From Scenedesmus sp. ARA3 (lineage: Eukaryota; Chlorophyta; Chlorophyceae; Sphaeropleales; Scenedesmaceae), in the NCBI GenBank assembly GCA_004335835.1, contig RWJK01001623.1:125144-189143 (forward strand): a stretch of DNA of 64,000 bases, in the 5' to 3' direction. Positions within the stretch are counted from its first letter, which is position 1; each line of letters begins with the position of its first letter. The notes below the pieces were generated by a model. The model did no database searches. It had not been told where the DNA came from and saw only the letters and a program-made list of their open reading frames with translations. A program made the translations under genes and the position numbers. Positions 23,730-34,870 of this stretch are shown here, piece after piece.

Positions 23730-25076
23730 AGGGCCAGCGCCGACAACATTCACAAGGTGGAGGGCGACTGCTACTGCAGCAGGGCCTGCGCCAGCTTCAC
23801 GCAGGCCCTGGCAGCGCAGCTGGTGGAGCCCATGTCTCGGCTGCAGCCCGATGCGCTGCAGGCGTATCTCAGTAAGCCCAGCCACAGGCCACAGCAGCAG
23901 CAGCAGCAGCAGGGTGTGGCGGCGCAGGGCGGTGGCGTGGAGACGATGAAGTCTGTGATTGAGGTGAGTCGAGGTTTTGAGCTCGATGTTGCGGTGTGCA
24001 CACAGGGGTATGCCCTCGTGTGGCAGCCCTAGGACGCTGCTGCTGCATATCTTGACTGTTGACCCAGTCCTCCTGCTGTCACTGTGAAGTTTCCTGGCTT
24101 GTTGTTCTGCTGCGTTGTTGCTGCTGCAACATGGCATGTGTTGCTCCTGCTGACCTGCTGTCTATGCCCATTCCTTGCCACAGGAGCGTGACCCTTTTCA
24201 ATTGATCCATGAGGCCGAGGAGGCAGGCAGGCAGCTGCAGGCAGCAGCAGCAGCCAGCACCGGCGACAGCACTGCAGCAGCGGCAGTAGAAGGCTACGTG
24301 CCCCGCAGGACACCCGGCAAGCAGCCCCGCCCGCAGCAGCAGCAGCAGGAAGATGCGGAAGCAGAGCCGATGGAAGTGCTGCAGCTGCAGCCCGCCATAA
24401 GGAAACAACCTGCAGCAGCTGCGACAGCTCCAGCAATCAACAACACATCAAGTGATGCTGCAGCTGATCAGCCGCCTGTTAGTGTTGCTGCTGGCTCTAG
24501 TGGTGCTCAGCACCCGCCTGCTAGCAGCAGCAGCAGCAGCAGTTTTGATGGTATGCTGCAGGCCTTCAGGGAGCATCGCGACAAGCAGCTGCAGCAGATA
24601 CAGCAGCAGCATGAACAGCCGGTGGACATCACTGCTGCAGCCAACGCAGCAACAGCTGCTGTTGCTGCTGAGGTTGCATCTGCTAGCGGTGACCTTGGCG
24701 ACGCTGCCGGCAGCACTGATTCTGCGGCAACAGCAGGAGCATCAGCAGCAGTTGCTCTGGCAGATGCTGCTGCAGTAGGCCAGCAACCACTGCAGCAAGC
24801 ATCCGGCATTGGACAAGCAGCAGACTCGGCAGCAGCAGCCGAGCCAGATGCAGCAGAACAGCAGCAGCAGCAGCAGCAGCGCAGGCGCCGCACCGTCTCG
24901 TTTGCGCCTGACGTGGCCTACAGCTGCCCCGCTGATCCGCAGCCGCCACCTGAGCAGCCAGTGCTGACCTTCAAGCTGCATGATGCAGGAAGCCCTCTGG
25001 ATCTGGGCAGCAGCAGCAGCAGCAATGGCTTGGTCGGGGAGCTGCAGCTGACATCAGCCGCTGACCTGGACCTTGA

Positions 25077-25112
<36 letters not shown>

Positions 25113-25424
25113 GAGTGAGGGTGATGATGAGGATGGAGATGGCGATGAGGGTGCTAATGGGCTGCCGCCTATGCCAGAGGCTTGGAAGCTGTTCCTGCCA
25201 CCTGCACTGGGAGGGGTAGGTGTGCCTGTGAAGCAGCTGGTGCAGACGCGGCCGCTGCCTAAGCAGCAGCAGCACCGCAGCATCAGCAGCAGTGGCAAGG
25301 CCCGCGTCAGCAAGGCAGACAGCAGCAGGGGTAGCAGTGTCAGCAGCGGTGCAGGAACTGGGTCTGATGCAGTTGCAGCAGAGCCGCCAGCAGCAGCAGC
25401 AGCTCCAGCTGCTGCAACACAGGC

Positions 25425-25475
<51 letters not shown>

Positions 25476-25676
25476 CACCTCATACAGCAGCAGCAACAGC
25501 AGCAGTGCAGCTGCTGGCAGTGTTCACCGTCCTGCCGGCCCTGCCCAAGGCACCACTAGCTTCAAAGTGGCTGCGGCACTCAAGCAGGGACTGCCAGCAG
25601 CAGCAGCAGCAGCAGCAGATGCAGGTGGCGCCAGCAGTAGCAACGGCCCGCAAGGCACCGCCAGTCAGGCTAACGG

Positions 25677-25721
<45 letters not shown>

Positions 25722-26877
25722 GTCAAGCGCTGGACAGCAGGCTCGTGCACAAGCCTCCAGCAGTGCAGCAGTTGGTGGTGGTGGGGTGGGTCCTGCTACC
25801 AGCAGCAATGCACGCCATAAGATCCTTGTCGTGCACAGCAGCAGCAGCGATGATGAAGACAGCGGCAGTGACTCTGAGCAAGGCGACAGTGAGGCTAGTG
25901 ACCAGGACTGCTTTGGCTCTGCAAGCGCTACACATACTCAAGGCAACAGGAACAGCAGCAAAGCTGTCAGCAGGCCTGCTGCATCTGGCGGTGCCAGGGC
26001 TGCGAACACAGCAGCTGCTGCTGTGCGTGGCGGCAGCAGCAGCAGGGCCAACGGCAGCAGCCGCAGGCACCGCAGCAGCAGCAGCGGCAGCAGCAGCAGC
26101 GGCAGTGACGAGGAAGATGACGAGGCATATGACATGATGCAAAATGACGATGACGATGAAATGAGTAAGGGAGGTGGGGCCTGGGGAGCTGCTGCGTCAG
26201 ATAGTGAGGAGGGTTTAGGGCTTGAAGAGGGCCTGACGGGTGCGCTGCAGAATGTGCTGCCATTCCTGGACACGCGCGGCGTTACAGTGCACCTTTCGGA
26301 GTTTGGCCTGATGTGGAACACGCTGCATGGCTGGGTGAGCCCTGCCACTGTGGACTACGTCAACAGCAGGCAGCAGCAGCAGCAGTCAGCAGGCTCAGTG
26401 CATGAAGCAAGCAGCAGCGACGACCACAGTGCTTATCAGCAGCAGCAGCAGCAGTACGAGGAGGAGGATGGCCAGCAGCAGCAGCAGCCGCACGTTCTGC
26501 CACTGGCAGTCGTGCAGCAGCGCACAGCGCTCGCCAACCTGCTAGGCCAAGCCCTTCCGCTGGTCACACAGCAGCTGGACATTCAACCTGCTGCACTACC
26601 AGACATCAGCAGGCACCTGCACGCTTTAGTTCGAAGCTTCTATATGCCGGGGCCTCTGCCGGCGCTGCAGCAGCACCAGTGGCAGCTGCTGGTGGCGCTG
26701 CTGCTGGGCGCGCTGTCTGCGTGGCGGCTGCCTGGCCTGCGGCCGCTGTTTAAGAGAGCAGAGCAGGGCCAGGGGCAGGGGGGTGGTGAGGGGAAGCTAG
26801 GTGTGCTGCTGGCTGGCTTGGGCAGTGACGTGGGTCGGTTCATGGCGCTGCTTGACCTGTTTGAGCTGCAGGTGTGA
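21937..26877 (+). CDS. RPAP2: RPAP2/Rtr1-like RNA polymerase II CTD phosphatase
   Basis: Six exons: 21937-21979, 22110-22437, 22795-22873, 23422-23510, 23732-23963, 24184-26877; 1154 residues. Rtr1/RPAP2 proteins remove Ser5 phosphate from the Pol II C-terminal domain and help import Pol II. The Rtr1 zinc fold is visible: ERSLAGKCGNPLCSNPF with a C-x4-C pair (about residues 161-166) and GDCYCSRACASF (about 193-199), followed by an amphipathic helix. The last exon alone codes about 898 residues. Most of that is Gln/Ala/Ser low complexity, with a poly-Gln run coded by CAG near 25425-25475 and a poly-Ala run coded by GCT near 25675-25725. Conserved plant-type blocks follow: SEFGLMWNTLHGWVSPATVDYV, then a helical C-terminus with LPALQQHQWQLLVALLLGALS. 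The 14-codon first exon rests on splice phase only. The final GTGTGA could hide another donor. Confidence 0.85.
22966..23222 (+). repeat. Three copies of the 3' end of RPAP2 exon 3
   Basis: The exon end coding PMSDEELLQ plus donor (original 22847-22880) recurs near 22966, 23080 and 23190, about 110-120 bp apart. The first keeps GTGCGAGC, the second has GTGGGAGC, the third is degraded. G-rich intron sequence between them is copied too. Confidence 0.92.
23256..23354 (+). repeat. Three-unit tandem repeat in RPAP2 intron 3
   Basis: A unit of about 35 bp containing GGTCTGCTAGGAATGATGTG followed by CAGGCTGC is present three times just upstream of exon 4. No coding role is visible. Confidence 0.9.
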
Positions 26878-27612
26878 TGTTGAGTGTTACACACTCGGTG
26901 ATGTTGCCAACGTGCAGTGCACGACTGCAGCACTGCTGATCAGTCTTTTTGACAGCAGCGCATAAGGCTGTGTTTTGACCGCGTCAATCCTGCACGTGCG
27001 CCGTGTGCAGCTGTCATCGTTGCGCCTGTTCTGGTGTTGCGAACTTGCTTGCAGCGCTTTGAAGAGGTGTGCACACTGCAGGGGCCTGATCCTGCAGCGC
27101 TTTGAAAACATGAGACATCTGCAGCCTCATTGTCATTTGGTGTTCTGGAGTGCATGTCATTGTTCATGCAGAGGCAATTATGTTGGAACACAGCTGCAGA
27201 GTGTCGCCTTGGTAAACAATGAGCTCTGGCATACTTGTGCTGTGCCTGTGACAAGCCTCCGTTGACTGTTGCAGAGGGGCATGCAGGGTCGGCAGCTCCT
27301 GGCAGCTGGTTCACAAACATCTCGTGAACTTTCTTGACCACAAAGCAGCGCACATTACGCGTGTACGGAGCTGGCGTTGCTCACTGCTGTTGACACAGAG
27401 ACCTAGACCGCACCTGGCAAGACAGGGGGAGAGTCGATGAGTGACCATACTGAGATCCTGGTCAAGGTCAACTCAATACGTGAATTCGTGTCACGTTCTC
27501 TCTGCTAGATCATCGACAGGTCACCTGCGCGACTGTCACTACACGCAGCGCAACCGGTCACTTGGCACAACACCTAGCTCGAACTGCAATTGAACGTGCT
27601 TAAACACCTCAA
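26878..27612. other. Intergenic region between RPAP2 and fibrillin genes
   Basis: No exon can be supported. It should contain the RPAP2 3' UTR and the promoter and 5' UTR of the fibrillin gene, both on the plus strand. Confidence 0.45.
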
Positions 27613-28298
27613 ATGATGCTCAAGCAGCAACTGCGACCGCTGGCTCAGCGGCAGGTCAGGCCCAGCAGCAGCAGGCACATCAGTGTGTGCAAGGCAGCAG
27701 CAAGCACAAGTAAGTGCATGCCTGGCATAGCTCCTGCATCCAATTTATATTCTTCCATAACCCAACAAAAGTGTTCTGGTTGTTTCTCTGGAGCTCAATT
27801 GACCGATTGCTACCGCAGCTGCAAAAGTAACATGACCCAACTCTGCTTGGTTGCATGTGCCTGCAGCTGCTGCGCTGCCGACAGAGGCTGAGGCAGTTGC
27901 TGCCTTCAAGGCCGCCACAGCTGACGGCCTGGAGCCATGCCTGGCGCTGCTGAAGAGGGCAGCAGCAGACAAGAGCGTGCAGCCGCAGCTCGTGGAGGGT
28001 GAGCTGGCAGGGCCCAAGGTTTGACAGTGACTTGTGTTTGACCTGCTGCTGCATCCTGCAGTTGCAGCTGCAGCTGCAGCTGCATGTGCATCTGCTACCC
28101 CACTCCTCTGCCATGTGCTGCGTTGACCTGCTTTTTCAATGTATCAATGCATCATCAAGTTCCATGCTGTCTGCTGCTGCAGGTGCCCTGGCGTACCTGG
28201 AGCAGAGCCACCGTGAGTGTGCCGGCTGCAGAGCTGCAGCAGGCTGCTTGACAGCAAGCATCAGCACACCACGCGCACTGCCTGCACTGCAGCACCAC

Positions 28299-28334
<36 letters not shown>

Positions 28335-29539
28335 CCTACCTCAGCAATGCCAGCAGCCATGCATACGCTCAGCCAGCTGGCACCTGGCGCAGCAACCCTC
28401 TCCACTCGTGCAGGTGGCGCAAGCTCAGCAAGCAGGCTAGCTAGCCTACAGGCACTGCCAGTTTCTATCTCCCTGACTCACCACCGGCCACTCACCACAA
28501 ATGACCAACATTCAACACCCCATCCTGCTGCACTGCCCTGCAGCCAAGCCTGCAGCTGACATTGATGGCACCTGGAGGCTCGTGTTCAGCACTGCCACCA
28601 GCAACCGCTTCCTGCAGTACATCCCAGTGCGCGAGGACTTTGTGATCCAGCTGGGCCCCAAGCAGTGTGCACTGGAGAGTGTGGTGGGGCCCTTTGCCTT
28701 CAACATCAGGTGAGCAGCAGCAGCAGCAGCAGCAGCAGCAGGCAGGCTGACAGCAGGCAGCGGTCAGTTGGAAGGTCAGGCAATGCAGATGGCACAGCAG
28801 TTTGACTGCTGGTTGTTCTGCAGAACAGTGTCATAACTTTTTCTGTGGATAAGATGAGGTGGTGGTCCAAATCGGGTGTGGCAGCTGCGCCCTACCATGT
28901 TTTGCACACTGCCGCAGCTGCAGATAGACGATTGCTGAAAGCTGACGCAACCCGCTGCAGATTGATCCACTTTGAACTTTTGTATCGAGCAAGCTGCGTC
29001 CTGCACTGCTGCTGGCTGCCCTGCTGCTGCTGCCGCTCCCAGGGGACAGATAACAGAGTTCAACAGTGCCACGGGTGCTATGGACTTCCAGTTCACTGCA
29101 GTGGACATCCTGCTGCTTGGGAAGCAGGTAACCTTGCATGTGTACTGTCTGCTGATCAGTTATGAAGTGCTTGTGTTTCTGTTTGGGCTGCAACAATACC
29201 CTAGCACTAGTTGCTTTACAGCATCAGATTCAGACACTGCGCCGCTGAACGCCACGTGCTTTGACAAAGGACTGGCCACTCCTACTTACTAGTTGCCTTC
29301 TCACATTGTTCTGCTGCTGCTGCGCGTGCCGTCCCAACCACCGCCACGTTTGATTAACAATGGGTGCCTGAACTCGTTGTCAAAACTGGTTGTTTTCTCT
29401 TGTGCTGCTGCTGCTGCTGCCGCAGATCTGGCAGGTCACCCCCAAGACCAAGCCCAAGACCTACACCTTCTACTACGAGGGCCAGGGCATCGCAGCAGCA
29501 CGCAGCAGCGCGGGCGGCCTGGCGCTGCTGCGCAAGTGA
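27613..29539 (+). CDS. Plastid-lipid-associated protein (PAP/fibrillin family)
   Basis: Six exons: 27613-27709, 27867-27998, 28183-28212, 28544-28709, 29043-29127, 29426-29539; 207 residues. Exon 3 is only 30 nt, and all phases match. Fibrillins coat plastoglobules and thylakoid-associated lipid in chloroplasts. The N-terminus (about residues 1-32) is rich in Gln, Arg and Ser with few acids, as expected for a chloroplast transit peptide. The family core is seen in ADIDGTWRLVFSTATSNRF, then VREDFVIQLGPKQCALESVV and FNIRGQITEFNSATGAMDFQF. The C-terminus TYTFYYEGQGIAAARSSAGG matches the conserved end in which the last strand closes the lipocalin-like barrel. I cannot assign a numbered fibrillin subgroup. 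Downstream, the coding end is copied several times. Confidence 0.85.
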
Positions 29540-29599
29540 CGGCAGTGCAACACTTGGTGCTGCTGCCGCTGCTAGGCTGCATCTTGGCTGCTGCTGCTA

Positions 29600-29825
29600 G
29601 GAGCTGCTGCGGCCTGGTGCTGCTGCACAAGTGAAGGCAGTGCACTGGACTCAACGTGCTGGTGATGGTTGGCGCTGCTGCGCAAGTGAAGGCAGTGCAC
29701 TGGACTCAAAATGCTGGTGATGGTTGCAGCGTGCACCATGAGCAGCAGGGTCCACAACATGCTTGCGGCACAACACGCAAGGGCAGCATGCAGGGGCAGC
29801 ATGGCACTGCTGCGCAAGTGGAGTT
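29600..29825 (+). repeat. Copies of the fibrillin gene's 3' coding end
   Basis: The last codons and stop (GCGCTGCTGCGCAAGTGA, original about 29522-29539) recur near 29618-29640, 29670-29700 and 29803-29822. The first two also copy a GGCAGTGCACTGGACTCAA block at a spacing of about 52 bp. Confidence 0.85.
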
Positions 29826-30009
29826 GGTGTCATGCTAGGCTCCGCATGTGCTGGTGCCAAGTGTGTGTTGAGTGGTCTGAGCAAGCTGGGTGGCCCCACC
29901 TTACTATGTGATGCTGCTAGGACTGCCTGGGGTGGTGTCTGGTGCGAGCCACTGCAAGGCAGACCACATCCATTGCAGCCCCTGCACACTGTGCTTCTGA
30001 AGTATCACT

Positions 30010-31777
30010 GCATTTGATTTTGTGGTTTTCGGCTGTCGTGACCCTGCAACCACAACAGCGTGCAGAGCTGCGGCAGCAGGTTAGAGATATTGCCAGCCTG
30101 ATGTCATAACTAAAGGCGGTTTTGGCATCCTTGACTATGCACTGGCGCTTGTCCTGGTGATGCTCCGCGCCAATTGGACACCAGCAGGCAACATGAACAA
30201 CAGGCCACTGGCTGGCAGCCTGCAGCACAGGTTTGTGTGCTTGAGCGGCCGTTGCTCATATCTCAACATACCTCAACGCTAGAATTCAAAATCTGTTACT
30301 GCTGGGCACGCACGCGCGCATGGCCCATGCTGCCGCAGTGTGGGATTATATCGGGTTGTGTTGGAGTGCTATGGCTTGATGGGTAACATGGATATGATGA
30401 TGATGATAATAATAATAATAGTCTTCTTGTAAGCCATACCTTGTCATCGGCATGATGATGATGATGTGTTGGAATGTTTGACTGTCGGTGCCCCTGGGGC
30501 ATGCGCAACCTGCAGCCTGCACCTGTGCCACGTGACATCTTTGTAAGGTCGTGCTGCTGCTGCGGCTGCGGCGCTGAGTCGCGGCCTGCGGGGTTGTGGT
30601 GTGCATGCTAGCCTGCAGCGCTGCGGGCACTATGTCACTCGTTGTGAGCCCAAGTGTTCGAGATGCCGCGGCAGCGTCTGTGGGCAGTACTGGCGCTTTG
30701 TGTGGATCTCATCATGAGATGGCTTGGCGCCGTGGGGTGGTATGCGTGTAATGCAACGAATGGGTCCTGCCAGGCTTTGTGAACGTCGACGCCGGAGTCG
30801 GGTACTACCCACGGCGCAAAAATGTTACTGTTAGTCACAAGGCCGTCACAGGTGTGCACGGAGCCTGGACACCCGCGAAAAGCCTGCTTACTTTGCAAGA
30901 GCTGCAGTGAGGCTCAACACAGCTCAAAGCATGTGTCAGCACAATACGCTTACATCATCATCATCATGTTGCCCATCAAGCCATAGCATCAACGCCATAC
31001 GCTTACATGTCAGACTGCAAACTCTGTAATAACAGCGCCCCACTGCCCAGCAGCTCAGGGCTGCAGCCCACCACCTTTGAGAGCACCACGATCCGCAGGC
31101 GGACGCATTGGAATGGCTGCAGGCTGCAAGCAGGTCGCCCCACAGCAGCAACGGCAGAGTGCGGCAAAGCGACTACATTACGACCTCGAAACAACCTGCA
31201 GGATTAGCACAGGTCGACTCATCATAAAAAATGCACATCGGCCCTCAGGCATGGCAAGCTCTTGGCCAACATCTGTTATCTGATGCAACTTTGAAACCTT
31301 GAAGGAAGCTCAAGTTGGGCTATCAAGCCAAACAACATGCATGCTCCAAATGGACGCGCACACAAGTGTTCCTCAGGCTGGTGATCAAGGCCGCCTGACA
31401 CCTGGGTCTGCTGTATCACCCAGAAAGAAATTGCCCTAATCAATGGCACGTGCTGCAGGTAATCCACTGCTGCTTAGCCATTACGTCTGAGGCCAATCAA
31501 CGGCAAATGAAGTAGGCAGCTCATGCGAGCATACTTCGCCCACCTTGTGCTCATGGCAGCATCACGAGTACAAAACTGTCCTGTGGTACATGCTTCAAAC
31601 AAAGCACACTGGATCACACTTCAAAAAGCTGCCCACATCAACAACACGTCTGTCGTGCCACAAAACAACTGCAGCATATTGCCAAATGCCTCCGTACAAT
31701 GACATGGAAGCCTGTGAACAAAGCCCAACCCTGCACTGCTCAGCCACATGCCATTTCCCATACAGCACATGCATGTG
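30010..31777. other. Gene-poor region with a dispersed short repeat
   Basis: No gene is supported. A short element containing CCCATCAAGCCATAGCA occurs in forward orientation at about 30966-30988 and, just outside this stretch, at about 32254-32277, and in reverse orientation at about 30370-30390. At 30945-31008 it is flanked by direct repeats of ATACGCTTACAT, as a small insertion with target duplication would be. AT-rich ATGATG/AATAAT triplets adjoin it at 30390-30420. Confidence 0.55.
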
Positions 31778-32109
31778 CAGCTGTGCCCCACCATGTGCAG
31801 CTGTGCCCCACCATGTGCCCCACCATGTGCCCCACCATGTGCCCCACCATGTGCAGCTGTGCCCCACCATGTGCCCCACCATGTGCAGCTGTGCCCCACC
31901 ATGTGCAGCTGTGCCCCACCATGTGCCCCACCATGTGCAGCTGTGCCCCACCATGTGCAGCTGTGCCCCACCATGTGCCCCACCATGTGCAGCTGTGCCC
32001 CACCATGTGCAGCTGTGCCCCACCATGTGCCCCACCATGTGCAGCTGTGCCCCACCATGTGCAGCTGTGCCCCACCATGTGCCCCACCATGTGCAGCTGT
32101 GCCCCACCA
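31778..32109. repeat. Higher-order minisatellite array (20 + 20 + 12 bp units)
   Basis: The array consists of unit A (CAGCTGTG plus CCCCACCATGTG, 20 bp) and unit B (CCCCACCATGTG alone, 12 bp). After an irregular start A-A-B-B-B-A-B, the order A-A-B repeats four times, a 52-bp higher-order unit, then a partial A. No frame on either strand contains a stop, so it creates long overlapping open frames that are not genes. Confidence 0.95.
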
Positions 32110-32960
32110 GTCCAGGATCTTGTGTTGATGTGCTGAAAGGCTGCTTGCACAGCCAGCCACCAGCCTGCACCGTTTAGTGCAAGCGGGCGCTGCAAGCAGT
32201 CACAGCAGTCACCAGCCTGCATCGCCCAGCTGCAGCTCTGTTCACCATCATGTTACCCATCAAGCCATAGCATCAACCCACCAGCCTGCATCGCCTTGCT
32301 GCAGCTATGTTGTGGTTCGCATCCCCATGTGCCTCGCCTCTCTCAACAGCTAGCCAGGGTCTGGCCCAGCCAAGGTGTTTTCCTGGCAGAGCAAGCACCA
32401 TCATTGTCTGCAACCTCCTGCAAAGTCACGCGGGGGTCACACGAAAGGGGCTCCCATGCCAACATCAGGGCATACCATCACTGACACGGAAGTTTGTGGC
32501 CACAACCAGCACTCCCTGCTTCTGCTGTGTTTCTGTCTTTTGTGCCCGCTGGCCAGGCAGGTGCATAGCTGGCCGCGCTGCTGACTCCTTTGTGTACAAT
32601 TGCGCAAGCCGCCTCACGGTCACTGCGCAGCTGGCAGCGGCTTCAGGCTCAGCGCCCACCAAGCAGTTGCAAAGCTGGATGCCCTGCTGCCTCTCTTGTT
32701 TACAATTGCGCAAGCCACCTCATGGTCACTGCGCAGCAGCTTGCATAGGCTTCAGGCTCAGCGGCAGCTCATTCGCAGGCCTGCTGCCAGTAGGGAAGTC
32801 GTCAAAGGCCGCGTCAGTCTGCGCTGACAGCTCATACGCCAGCGCCAGCTCCTGAGACACTGCTGCCGCCGTTTCTTTCTGCGCCTCCGTCTCTGCGTCT
32901 GCTTGGCATGCATAGCTGGCTGTGCTGCCAGCTCACTTGTGTACACCTGCGCAAGCCACC
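32110..32960 (-). repeat. Region 3' of the P450 gene with copies of its last coding block
   Basis: The sequence at about 32745-32870 is a diverged copy of the final P450 coding block (original about 32990-33110, with AYELSAETDAAWDDFPTGS). Shorter copies containing a CAAGCCRCCTCA block occur near 32605 and 32710 with counterparts near 32952. Two CACCAGCCTGCATCG repeats lie at about 32211 and 32279. No independent gene is seen. Confidence 0.75.
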
Positions 32961-34837
32961 TCATGTGCACTGCGCAGAAGCTGCCAGCGGCTCCAGGATC
33001 AGCGGCAGCTCATTCGCAGGCCTGCTGCCTGTGGGGAAGTCATCCCAGGCCGCGTCAGTCTCCGCTGACAGCTCATACGCCAGCGCCAGCTCCTGAGCCA
33101 CTGCTGCTGCCACAGCGCGCGCAATGCGCCAGCCCAGGCAGCTGTGTGTGCCGTAGCCGAAAGGAGTCTGGTGCAGCTTGAGGCTGGCTTTGTTGCGCTT
33201 GTCCAGCCAGCGATCGGGGTTGAAGGCGGTTGTTGAGCCCTGAACCGCGGGGTCCAGCACACTCTGGCCGGCCCAGCTGGCTGAGAAGGGGCAGCCGGCG
33301 GGCACTGGTGGCGCGCGGGGTGTCTCAATGGCCTTGGTGGCAACGCGAGGCACGTTGGCCACCATCTGTGACAAAATTGGCAAGGCAGCGCACCCAGGAG
33401 GTTGGTTTCGTCAAGCAGCAACAACTGGCGGCGCGCGCGGTGGCCTTGGTGGCTTGGTGGCCTTAGTGGCAATGCGCGGCACGTTGGCCACCATATGCGG
33501 TTTAAACAACACAGCGAGGCAGAGCAGCAAGAGATTCCGCAGGAAAGCGTTCAGCAGCAGGGCAACGACAGCCGGCAGGCACTGGTGGGGCGCAGGGCGT
33601 CTCGACGGCCTTGGTGGCAATGCCCGGCACGTTGGCCACCATCTGCATGGGTTAAACAACACAGGAAGGCAGCACAGCCAGGAGGTTGGTTTTGTTAAGC
33701 AGCAACAACTGGCTGCGCGCGCGGTGGCCTTGGTGGCTTGGTGGCAATGCGAGGCACGCTGGCCACCATCTGCGGCAATACAATCAATGACAGAGTCAGG
33801 TGGCGTGTAGGCGTTGGGCAGCCTCACTTCTACTGCCCCAAGCACCCCACATACACAGCCGCGGCAATATATTTTTGCAGTTGCTCATCACAATGCCCAC
33901 CTGCCCCAGGCGCAGCGCCTCGCTAATGGCTGCCTCTGTGTAGGTCATGGCGCCCAGCGCTGCCATAAAGCAAGATGGTTGTGTCACACGGTGTGTGGGC
34001 ACACAAATGCAATCAGATGCATGGCTGCCTACCTTCTCAGTGCTGCAAGCACTACAATACTGCAGTCGCAGCAAATCTCGCAATGCACCTGCTAGCCGCA
34101 AGGCTTCAAAGCCGTGGCATTGTTGTATGCCGCACCTGCCCCAGGCGCAGCGCCTCGCTGATGGCTGCCTCTGTGTAGGTCATGGCCCCCAGCGCCTTGA
34201 GGCCCAGCGTGGGGCCGTGCTTGGCAGCCACTGCCTGCTGCTCCGCACGCAGCTGCACAGGCGCGGACAGGAGTATACAGCAAAGGGCAGAGGATTTAGC
34301 ACCAGCAAGCAGCAGGGGATGCGGCTGTCAGCCATCACACGGTTTGATAAGTAGTAAGCTGGGCGGCCCTGCAACAAGCGCAGCGCTATATGAGCTATGG
34401 CGTTGTCACAGCATGCTCCACTGGACTGTTGCGCCTCCGACTCTTGATTGCTTGTGCTGCACCGCCCCAGCTACCTGCTGTGCGTGTTGATATGCAAGCA
34501 GATAGACGCACACACCGAAACACACAGAAAGCTGTTGCGCATACAAATATGCAAAACATGCATGACAACTGAAGCTGATGGTCATCAAAGCACAATTATC
34601 GCCGCACCTTCTGCAGCGCGTCGGGGTGCTTGGCCAGCTCATACAGCAGCCGCACGGTGAGGCTGGTGCTGGTCTCAAAGCCGGCAAACAGCACCATGAT
34701 CAGGTTGTCAGTAACAACATCGCTCTCTGCGCCGTACTCGTCACGCAGCGTGGCTGGGATGGAGCCGGGCGGCAGGCGCGGGTCGCTGACGGCGCTCCTG
34801 AAGCGCGCGACCAGCTCCTTCCTGCAGGCAGGCGAGT

Positions 34838-34870
<33 letters not shown>

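Noticed and set aside
31778..32109. CRISPR-like repeat array
   Set aside because: There are no unique spacers between units and the repeats are directly abutting; the host is a eukaryote.
31595..32222. Long overlapping open frames rich in His-Met-Val-Gly-His or Pro-Cys-Ala on both strands
   Set aside because: They are translations of the 12/20-bp minisatellite, which contains no stop in any frame; no start context, splice signals or recognisable domain.
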